A stretch of 64,000 nt of DNA from Hymenolepis diminuta. Taxonomy: Eukaryota > Platyhelminthes > Cestoda > Cyclophyllidea > Hymenolepididae. Under the pieces are notes generated by a model. The model saw only the letters and a list, made by a program, of their open reading frames with translations. It was not told the DNA's origin and did not search any database. The DNA is taken from positions 1,123,728-1,187,727 of the forward strand of contig CAADRB010000034.1 in NCBI GenBank assembly GCA_900708905.1, given 5' to 3'. Numbering within the stretch: position 1 is the stretch's first letter; the number at the start of each line of letters is the position of its first letter. A program made the position numbers and the translations under genes. Positions 36,665 to 48,600 of this stretch are shown here, in pieces.

Positions 36665-39600
36665 GTAAGTCATAGTTATTTTTATCCAAGTTTGCTTCTA
36701 CATTTTTTCTAATAATATGGACCCTGACTGGCCAGACGTAACTAGAAACCATCGATCATTCGTGATGACAGTTCGAAATGTGCCGATAGTTGTGGTATTT
36801 GGGCTGTAGTCCACGTGTGAATTCCAGTCGCGGGTGACAGAAATGTATGTTTTTGGTAAACGTCATTCGATTATGCCGTTTCGAGTGATTATTAAGAGCA
36901 CATTGTGGCGTCCTTCCCTCCAGGGGATTCCCTTTGTCGAAATTGTCCACCGCGAATACCGCCAATTCCCAAAACTAGGTCGCGGCATATGACCTGAGAC
37001 CCCAGACCTTCATCTCGGGTGCGAATTATTCTAACTTGTTCCAACATGAATTTTCAGCCAACAAAAATTTTCGACCCTCCCTCACTAACACTTATATTTC
37101 AATTCGCATTCCTGTTCAATCTATGACTGATGTTAATGACTTGGTTAATGTCAAAATCTGTCCTGATAGAGAAGGACAGTTGGAGGAACTAATTGAAGAT
37201 GAAAAAGTACATGTGAAACCGAAAGAAAAATAATGATGATTATGTTCCCAAAGAATCGTGGGCTTGGTTCTCTGAAAATCTTCAAAATGTCCCCATAGGT
37301 GGGTGTACATTCTTGCGTATTCATTTCTATTGTTCAGTGCTTTCTATTAGACGCTTAAGGCTTTTAAATACATACATATATTAGCATGAACTCACTACTT
37401 GCAGTAGTTTGATTAAATACCATTGTAGGATAAGGTAGGGTATCCTTGATTATGATTTTTTGTTTCCTCCGCTGAGAGTGAAGAAAAATACTTATTTTAA
37501 ATGAATATATTAATTAATTGTGATCTGAAGGACTAAAAATATGTTTTTCTTCCATACATTTGATTCAATAGCTGATCTCGAATAAAATATAGAACAATTT
37601 TCAAATTTCAAAACAATATTTTAATTGTAATATTTACTTTTCTCTTGGGCGGAGATTACCTCATTGGTTAAGTTATTAAGAGATCTATTTTAAAGCTTTT
37701 TAAGCAATTTCCATTTTCCCCGTATACTATCTTGCTATATTTTTACAACATATACAGCAGATATTTGATTGACTGAATGGATCTAACTGAATGGACAGCG
37801 GAAACTACCTTTAGTTCAGAGTTTAGGATCTGTTACCTAGAATGCACTGAATTTGGTCAATTTGTAGCCTTTAAAAAATAACCTCCAAGTACCTCATTTT
37901 TGATTTTATATTCTTTAAAATAAAGCATTTTAATGGGTTTTCTATAGGAGTGGAATAAACTCATTAGTATCTCAGTTTGGAAACTGTATTTCTGTCCCTC
38001 CCATTTTCGCCCCGAAAGAGATTGTGTTGTTGGGTATTTCGGTAGCCATATATGCAGCACCGGTTCTCGATTCTAAAAATTACTACCATATTGAAACAAC
38101 TTAGTATACAGTACATTACAATATTTTACACTTAACTTTGTAAACCGATGGACTTCAAGCTCTCTAACTCCGCTAAGTTGTTCTAGTCTTTTAAAATTCA
38201 TAGAAAATAGAATTATTCATTTATTGTATATGTAAATAATGATTGAATATTTAGAATCGGTCTTCCAATTATAATTCTGTGATGGAGATCACGTTGCAGT
38301 AAATATGTTATCGTTACATTCAATGCACATGTCACCAATCCTTTGGTACATTTAACCGTTCTTCCAATCTGCTACCACTTTCCAATTCATTGTCCTATTT
38401 TAGCGAAATATAAATAATAAAACACAATTCTATTCACTAGGTTTGATGAATGTGGACTCAATTAATCATTGATTTCAGTTATCTTTATAAAACACAATGA
38501 AAGGATTAATTTAAAGCTTTGATTATTAAGTTTTTATATAAGTGGAAACTCGTAAACCAATACCTACAGTTACAATTACCACATTTTAGATAAGGAATTT
38601 CTTATGATTTACAATTATTAGGTGCTAATATGAAGTTTAGCCGAAAGATCCCAGTTTGGAAAAGTTGTTATTCATTATCAATGAAATTCGCTTATATTTT
38701 CCAAATTTCCTTTACTATTTGCTATTGCCGTTTGTTGTCTTTATCCTTCTGCACTAGAGATTTCTCCTTGTTTATCTGCAGTCAAAACAGTTCCAATTAC
38801 ATACCTCTCCAAATGTCTTTTCTTCGAACTGTGATTCTTTTATTTTACTTAATAGGCTACCGACTACCGTTTAAACAGGTGTATTACATTTGGAGCTCTG
38901 TAAATTTTTAAGATCGAGTCGTGGCGCTCATTCTATATTCCATAGCTATTAAGACATCGTGCTATTAGAATCAAACATTGTTAATCATTTATGGTAACTA
39001 ACAGCGGAAACAGAACACAAATCACTAAATGACATTAGCATATCCAAACAAACACCTTCCGATTTCGTTAGATGTTAATAGCTAATGCCCGATAGCAGAA
39101 ATATGCTTTTCCTTTGGAACTCTGCTTCATTTGAATTCTGGCATAGCGTTCAATAAAGTCTTTGAAGCACAAAATAACTAGCCAAGGATGCTTTGCAAAT
39201 CATTTGTTGAAGTTGGTTTTGAAAATCGACTGTAATTAGGCATAAAGCAGCTAAATTAGAAATAGACTGACGTGCACAGATACAAAGTTGGGCCAAACCA
39301 CACTTTTTTCTAATCAATTCGAACATTTTTCCGCATTTGGTGTAGTGGATCAGTAGATAAACTTGAGTCATACCTTCATCTGCAAATGACTTCATACTTC
39401 AAAAATTAATTAACAATAAATGCCCTTTTACAATCATGCACAAATAAAATACTATGAGAGCCAGAGGAGTCAATCCTTTCCAACACAATTGTTAAAAGCA
39501 AACCACTTGAGAAAGCGATAAAATTCCAGTTTCCATTGCTAATCTATGTACACAGTATCAGTCTTCCTAGAAATCGGATTGAAATGGACTGCTTCATCTA

Positions 39601-42600
39601 GGAAGGTGGATACATCACTCTCACGCTCTCTCACAGAAGTACAGGGCGAAAAAATCTACGGCACTAGACCCAATGTATCTTTTTCTTCAACTCCACCAGT
39701 ATGTCTGATAACCTTTAAGAGGGTCTAGTGCCCCAATCCGTCTTTATTCTTCACCCACGCTACAACACAGCACAGCACTTTAAGTTAGTTTATACAGATG
39801 CACATTCGGGCGTTTTCTATTGCTGTTTCTGCCATCTCAAATAACGGGTAGAAAGAGGAATAACAAATTCAGATATCCACCAGCTGACAGAGAAATAAGG
39901 CGCATACACATAACAAACCTGTTTTCATCGTTGCTTAAAAGGATTCGGAGTGCAAAAGGATGTTCAAATGTCATAAATTTATGGATGATATGTCCCAACC
40001 TAACTTCGGAAATCTCATCAAACAATAGTCAAATCCCTAGTTTTAGCATCAAATTATATCTTTATACTCAAAGTATAAGTTTCTATATTCATTTTCACCT
40101 TTTTCAAGAAATTTAAATTAAAGTGCATTCGATTTAATTGAAACTCAACGATAGGGCATTTGCTGAGTTTGGAGATATCCCTTAGTAAAGTAATCATTGT
40201 AAAATAATGACTGCAAAATATGTCATATCATGCTACGGACAGAATAAGTTTTGGAGGCAGCTATTCTCCATTATTTGGGTTTAATTGATGATAAATGTAT
40301 AATGAAACGGATATTTTTCGCTTGAAATTATAGTCTTCCGTTCGTTCAATAAATTCCAGTAAAAATATAGTTAATAAAAGCGTAATTGTATTGCAAAACG
40401 CAAAATCCAAAAGATCTGCTGAATCTGGAAATCCTCTCATAACCCTTACTTTTGAGCTCTTAGTGAATGGCATTTAAATATTACAAAATCCCAAGGTGTG
40501 GACTGTTAGACATTTGCATGCTCTCTATGAATCGCCATTATTTTGACTCATATCTTAGGGATTAAAAGGCAAATCGTTACAGTTCATTCTGATCGGTAAA
40601 ATTGACATTTTAAACTTCGATGCTTTGAACAAAATGAAACGTTATCTAACAACTTAAGCTATCCAGATTTAGCCATCATTTCTAGCTATTGGTGTTTGAA
40701 GTTTACAAATATTTATAAACAAAAAAATTGTTTAAAAATTTTCAGTTATGAGTTAAAATCACCACTTACTGCTGTTCTTAAATAACAGATCGCATTTTGC
40801 TTTATTTACTCACCTGAAAATGATTGGATATCAGACAGCTAGTTTCATGGTATTTAGTTCATTTTACTTTTAAAAGGCATGTGTCTGTAAAGTAGATTAA
40901 TTTAATTAGTTCTGTTGAATCTTAAGTACCATTATCTGATGCTATTTCCTAGCATACTCAAAGTTAGCGTACATTCAAGCCGTTGGTAAAAAGCAAAACA
41001 TATCTAGTAAGATTGTTAAAGAGGATGGATACTGCTCATCATTATATGTTGTGCGATGAGTCGCATTCAAAAAGGGGAGGAGTAGTTTAGTAACTGTAAA
41101 TCTGACTCTAATTGTGCTTGTTATTTCACCATCTCTCGAAGGACAACATTTCACCTTTTTAGCTAATTTAAGATGCATTAAATTGTGTTGTTTAGTTGAC
41201 AGAAGCGATTACGATATCCGAACGTCTTGAAAATAAAATGATTGAGATTTTGGTAGTTGTATTCTAGTCTTGAAAGAAAACTAAACGACACTGCTTTCGA
41301 CCTTTCCTGCTCTACAAATTTCCCTGCAGCACATTTGGATTCACGAATTTCTGAACCATGTTTAAAATATAAACCTAACAGAAATCTCGGGAAGCTAAAA
41401 GGCGGAAATTTAGTGCATATGGGAAATTGGGCTTACAAGTTACTTGGTAATGGGAGAAACAAAGAACTAATCACCTCATAAAGCGTTATGTATGGCGCAG
41501 GAAATGTGGCAGTATTTAATCTGTACTCATTAAGTCATTCATAAATCAGCACTTTATGAGATTTCCGATCAGGACTTTATGATCGCCCCCTCGTTTCTCC
41601 CTTCCTTCCACCCAAACCCTGACTTTCTTTCCATCTCCATCCCTGCCCCTTTTTTCCTATGAAGCGCGCGATAAGGCGTATACAAGAAGCGCAAACGCCT
41701 AATCAAACCTTCTAGACCAATCGGATTACTGAACGCTGTTCAGCAGCGCAAAGTAACGCGCTGAATAAATGAATGAAGGAATGAAGGCAAGCATGCAAGT
41801 GTCTGCTTTCTAATTTATGTTCTCTGTCGCAGATATTGAAGGGGAGAGAGATTGGAGGTACATATAAGAATGGGAGGGAGGGGGAGATGATGTTGCAGGA
41901 ATGGGAAGTGACTTCTACAATAAGGTCCTCACACACACTGATGACTTTTGCGACTTAGTTATTATTATTAGCTTCGAAGTGTGAATGGGGAAGGCGACAG
42001 ACAAACATCTAGACCCAGACACCATAAATTCTAAAATCCGCCTTCTGGAGGAGGAAGCAATTATCACGGGCTCCGCTCCGCAGCTCTCCTACAGACAACT
42101 CCCTTTTATGAGCCTGGATGGCCACATGGCCGTGGGAATTTTAGAGAACTTCGGCTGTGGTAATGTGTAGTTCTACACCAAAGGGACTGCGTTAAAAGGT
42201 CGGCTTTTATCACCGCTTTCCCATATCGGTATCTTATAGTATTGCATGGGAAATATTTCTTTCATCCCTCCAGTTGACTAATCCAATTAGCTCCAGACAC
42301 TTACAACAAAGGGTGCATAAAGGAATCCTTTAATGGGCGACCTAAAAGACAAAGTAAATTTTGCAAACTAAATTCACATTCAAAAGGATATATTTTAAGG
42401 GAACAGTAGGTAAATAGATAAAATATAAAATTTTAATATAGGCTCTTGCATAACACCTTACTTTGAGTGATCCTCTGTCTATTCTCTCTATCAAGGAACC
42501 TTTCGTAGCTAATTCTAAATTGATCTAATTCCGTTTTCTACCCAGATAACTTACTAGGAGCGTTTCACAAAATGTATCTAAGTGAGCTGCTTACGAATAA

Positions 42601-45600
42601 AGTAATGTACCTCTGACTGACCAATTTTGTCTTGCATAAAATGAATTTCAAGACATTTTTGATAGGTAAAAGAAGCAATTGCAATAGGGATTGAAGTTAT
42701 AGTCGCAAAGGTCTTTAGTATGTAAAAAATTTTTCTGGAAATTTCGTAATCATAAAAAATTCACTAAGAAGTCAATGACCTATTTAGAAAAATGTCTGTA
42801 ATACTTGACTTGGGTAGACGGGAGGTATCCTGGAGCATCTTGTATGAGAAACTTAAATTCTGCCACATTCTTGTCGGTCAAAATAACCAGTGTGGTTTGC
42901 CTTCCACATCAACGAATTTGCACCCTTTGGCATCAATCTCGTGACTACAGGCTTGATAGATTTGGACGATGACCACTTCACCATCAGTGCATATAATTAA
43001 TCATTCATACTTTAAGCCATACTTAGCACGCGATCGAATTGTTGATGGATGAGCGGTAATATTTATGTCTGTCACGCCATATATCACGGATTTAAAACTC
43101 ACTGTTGCAAACCCAGTAATTAAAGTGATCAATCATTCTTGATGAATGTGCCAATAAGGGACAATTTCTTAATTGGGTGGATTCTCATGCCGGTTTCTTT
43201 CCAAGACAAACGATTTGAGCAAAGCCACGACAGGAAGAAATTATTAAAGTGATAATGGCCATCCTTTTATTATTCCAGTTCCTCAAAAGAGTTTAACATC
43301 GAAGTATATATTTCCTGTCTTAATCTTGTTATTCCCCGATAATCTATTTTTAACTACTTATCATGTGGAAATCGTAGATTATTCCACCTATTGGCCAAAC
43401 AATTGTAAACATGTGAATATTTCGATCCACTCACAAATCTTGTTTGAAACAGGTGATAAAGAAGGCTAAGAATAATTACTTTTACCATCAAAACTAGAAG
43501 AGTGCAGTTTTGAAGCCGAACTTTTCTAAATAGCTGTCTCTGTTTTTGCGATCTTTTAGACTTGAGGTATTTAACAGGAATTTGAAGTCAATTGGGCGAA
43601 AACTGTATCGTTTTCAAAAGCGAAGGTTTAAATTTCCCCACTTTTACATAGTCACGCATTTTAAAAGCTCCATTCGAATGCCGCTGACGAATAAAAGCGT
43701 ACACCTAGAAATGACTGGATTTAAAAGATAAGACGGTGGTTCAACTCACATCTTAGCTAGTTTAATCATGCATTCGCAGCTTATCAAAAATACAACTTTT
43801 GCTGTATTAAATCTGTAATATGCAGTTTATTTGACACCAAAGGTACCAAAATTTATATTCGTTCAACTCTAATCTTTTCTTTAATCTTTGGTATATCTAT
43901 AGTTATAGTTGTTAAAATTATCTAATAAGATTTCTTACTCACTCAAAGTACTCTATTTGCCCATATAAAGTGACTTTGATGTTGATAGGCTTGGCACAAT
44001 AGTTTGTTACACGTGCACATTAGTCATCAACTGCTAGGCCATTCCGACCGACCATTTGCGTGTCGTCCGGATGGCACATCCACATCCACACACACTCGCT
44101 GACACACCGCTAAACTCGCCTTTGAAGTAAGCGCGAACACTGTGGAGCCTCTGTTCAAACGATTAGGCTGTGCATGGCTATATCTACACATCGTTTGTGA
44201 GTGTGAATCATTCATTCAATCGTTTTCGTGGTTACTGCAGTTTAAACAAACACGAAGGCGAGACGAAATCACATCAAAGTGTGGGTTGTGCAATTGGCGT
44301 CGTGATTAGTCGCATTTCGTCAATGGAAGGAGTCGTTTTATTTGTCTCAATATTCTTCATTTTCCAATAACACGGCCATTTTGTTAAAGTGGAACAGGTG
44401 TCCGATTTTAAGTACAACGCATCGGACTGCAGGAAGGCCTTCCTGACTCTTTTGTGGCCTTCCATTTGATTTATACTTTTGTTTCTGTGGACGCCACTTT
44501 ACGCAAGAATACAAACAAACAGCCCACTGTTATAACTCAGATGCATGGAATTACCATTTTAAAATACCATTAGAATATGGTTTTGGATTTTGGGTAGCAA
44601 ATGCACATATTTTCCAATACTGAAGGAGAAAATTCGGATCTCCTATTATTGTTTATCAATCGCCTATCATTTCTAGTAATAAAACAGTTCTTCCCTTCCA
44701 TATTAGATAAAAAATAGCTTTTAAAGAAGGAAATTTGGAACTTCAAATTCTCTATCTGTACAAATAATGACCTAATTTATCAATACAATTCACTTTTTTT
44801 GTGGTGCCAACGGCAAAAGGAGGAAAGGTTTGTTATAACTGAGCAATTTTAAAAATCTCATATTTTGGATACCTCTACTAGACAAAATAAGGCATAATTT
44901 TATTGTATATTTTCTCTAATCTTTTAAGGTTTAATTCATTCTCAGTGGTCGATTGATTTAAGTGTTATCGTATTATATCTGGAATTGTTTTTTTCTTTTG
45001 AAATCAAGCAATAGCTTTTCTTAATTTACTACATTAAATCTAATTTCTGAAATTTTGAACATTTGCGACAAATTATATGTCTGCTAAAGATATGATTGAA
45101 TTAAGTTGAAAATATATTTCCTAAATTAGCAAATGATAAAACAATTTTTAGAAAGACGAGCCTTTTAGTACGTCCCTTGATAATTAAATGTCCAACCAAC
45201 TCTGGCAGGAAGATTCGCATTTGACAGGGTGCAAGCTGTAACTTTGATGTGAGTACGCTTGGAAGATCTACTCTGAAAAGTAAGATCATCCTAGTTTCTA
45301 GATTTTCGCGAGTCTTAATTTCAACTGTAGTTTAATCTAGAACGCTTCTAGGTGGATAATAGGTACTGGTTTCTCGTGAGGGTAAATTTGCATCCTATGT
45401 GTTTCCTTGATAATTATCACTCACCTTGCATTCGGTTCTGATTCATCTGTAAGTGATCAAGTTTGAAAGATATAATCTCTATGATTCCATGGTTGCTATT
45501 TCATAAAGTTAATAATATCATAATATAATTTCACTTGCTAATAATATATTAATCAATTTATTTAAAGAATGAGAATTGAGTGCAAAATTTACACATTTGG

Positions 45601-48600
45601 AAGAGATTCAATTTCAACTAGTGTATTTTTGCAATTTCACTTTCATAGGGTTGACTTGTATATTTCTTTTAGCTTAAAAAATGAAAGATTTGTTTAGATT
45701 TAGAACTTCAATAGGAATCCTTCATTTTTTAAAAAAATGGGCAGCATTTTAAATTTAATCTAATCTGTCCCTCATAAAGAGACTCTCTTCTACTAAGAGA
45801 GGGTAAAATTTGCATTTGCAATGCTGTTTGATGCGAGCTCAGCAATTCACACAAGGCATCTAATCAAATAAGACATTATTAATCTTAATTATAATTTTGG
45901 GAATCTGGTTGCGTCTCGGCGCCAACATTTCGTAATGTATTGTAATGTTTTGGATAATGATTAGCAGTAGCTGATATTTCAGCGAGCTTGGGAAAAACCA
46001 TAAAAATATATAGTCAATGTTGGCATTAATCAGGCCTAGGCAATTTATCACAATGAAAGGCCATGCGCGCGTGTTTTGGCGGATGGAATTCAGTCGGACC
46101 ATACACAGCTTGACATCCCCAGCAAAGCTCTCCTACGGGGGTCTTCCCCTCGCGATAACTCCTTCCGATGTACATAGCATACCCGGCCACACCTCCCACC
46201 CCATACATCAAGCAACACCTTCACTGTAACCGCCACCTCGTTATTCCTGAAATCTCGATTATGTACACATATCTATGCATTTATATATGCATTAGTGTAG
46301 ATCATTTGCTTTTTCTTCTTGTATCATGCTAACCGGAGTTACCTATCGGTAGCTCTATTTCAGCCAGATTGTTTTTCATAATAATTATGAAGAAGGTTTC
46401 TGTGGCATAAATTTCGCTCGAAGATGAGCAGCACATTATTTAAAGCTACAAGTTCCATAGCAGATATTTGAAAATATGATTATCCTTCCAGAAATGGTAT
46501 TTTTTTAAAGTTGTGACCTATAAACTAGTTGAATATATCTTGTATTATATTGCTTTAAATGTTCACTGTATTGTATTGTGAATTACAGGGGAATATATCA
46601 TTTGCGAAAGAGTTCGGATTATCCCCGAGACACCACAGCTCCAGCCTTCACAGCTAGAGAATGCGAGATCGCTGCATATCATCTGGGCTTTCGACCTCGA
46701 CAAACACGATTCTGCAATAATCCGCCTCTTAGATACGCCATGCTTCCAGTGCTGAGAGCTGCTCGCGCCGTGGGCTATCATTGTCCTGACACATTTTCAG
46801 ATAGAAGATGGAATTGTTCCTCTGTTGAGGCTCTGCCTCGGGTCTCCCCGGAACTCAAGCGAGGTAAGACTTGTAATGTCAGTACCGTTAACAATAGTAT
46901 GTTATATTATGATCCGTAGTTCATTTAAGAAAGCCATCCCGTTTGACAGTCAGACTTATCCAGTGTGGTTGGCCGCTCCTCTCACTAGGTGTGCAACGAA
47001 GGGTGACCTCCGATTTTGTAGACGAGCTCATTAAACGTTTGCTATCAGTGGAACTTGTATTTATTTTAAAACTTTTATAGATAGTGTATACATTAAGTAC
47101 TGTTGACAAGGTCACATAAAGACACTCGTGGACAATCATCCTGCCCATAAGGGAATGTTGATAGGCCAAAAATGCAGAAGCCGTGAAAGTTGGTATGAAC
47201 TGCAAATAAGAATATTTGGCAATATGTTAAAGAATGTGGACAATCCTTCTTAGACTATTTTTATCACGTCGTGAATAACGAAGCATCTAGAAGAGAATGC
47301 AAAAAGCGGGTCTTATGTCTAGATAATAAACCATCTTTACTATTTGCTCCGAACTATCTTCTACTTATAGTCTGGTTTCCAACATGCTTGAGATATTTTC
47401 GGTTCAAATAGCTAACACACAACAGCGTTATGAAATAAAAAGACCAAATGAGGTTATTGGTGAGGGTATTCATAATATGATCCTTTAGTTAACGCTTCAT
47501 AAAGTAAAATTATTAAGAATATAAAACCTTGGAATTCATTTACCACAAGAATATCTCTTCATTGATATTAGTGAATATACTTTATTTTCGAACATACATT
47601 TAGCTATAAATTTTTGTTGACCAGTACGGAATTAAGGTCACTAAAACAAACTTAAATTAACAGTGATTTAATTTTTAGAATACATTTAAGAGAGGAAGTT
47701 GGTTAATATGTTGTAATCGTGACAGAGCATCTGAACATGGGGAACAGGAAAATGTTCCAATGAGAGAAGAAACAGGTAGAAATAAATTAGAGGTAGACAA
47801 TGAATTAGCGTGTCTAGATTTCCCCATTGTTTGAATTCCGAATGCAATAAGAAGGAAACTTTTTTATGCAATAAAGTTCATGATGCAATATTATATAGAC
47901 ACAATCTGGCCCACAGCCTCCTGTGAGAATTTCTTTCCGTATTTTCAGTCTTTCAATAAGTCTGTTTTAATTTAATGGTGGGTAATGCTAACTTACTAAA
48001 TTTTTATTCTTCCAATCAAGAGCAGGTAAAATGAGACTAGTCAAGATACTTTTAGTGTAATAGAGGAGGTTAGAGGCAAGATAAGCTTAATTAATCAGAT
48101 TGATTTAGTTCAGAATGTACAATTTTATTTTTCAGTCTTCATGCGAAAGGGGATTGAGCTAAATAATGGGGTTTGTTGATGTGTTAAGTTAATTTCATGC
48201 AAAATATCAATCTTAACTAGTGCCCTCTGGAAAAAGAACAGAAATGTCATTAATAGCATCTTTCTACAGAGAAGAATCTATGAGTTTATTTCAGAAAGGA
48301 TTCGCTTATTACTTAACACAAAAATTGAAGACATCCTAGGAGATTTTCTCTAAATATGTGAATGAAAGCCTACTATTTCTTCTATAAAATACATACACAT
48401 ATAAATTTATTTAGAAGAGAAATTTTTAATTTATTCAATCTAAGAGAAGGGCTAAAAAATAAACTGCAATTAATTTTATTTCAAAATAAAATAGCGGGAT
48501 ATGATACAGATGTGACATAGGAAATGCTAATTACGACCATTTATTATCCACAAATAACGATTTACCTTGATTGCGCTTGCCTTATTGGTAGATTGTCAAC

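Larger units (their letters stand above)
36665..46588. other. WNT11 intron 1 (about 9.9 kb)
   Basis: Long first intron, GTAAGT...TTACAG. Besides AT-rich filler it has several GC-richer islands (36740-37300, 41580-42190, 44040-44470, 46046-46240) unlike most of the window. These could be enhancers, nested exons or fossil genes; the best-supported pieces are listed separately. Remaining open frames (39820-40116, 40261-40473, 41257-41481 and others) have no recognised content. Confidence 0.6.

Noticed and set aside
46563..47205. Open frames antisense to WNT11 exon 2 and frames overlapping it
   Set aside because: They are shadows of the real exon in other frames; the Wnt reading explains the composition.
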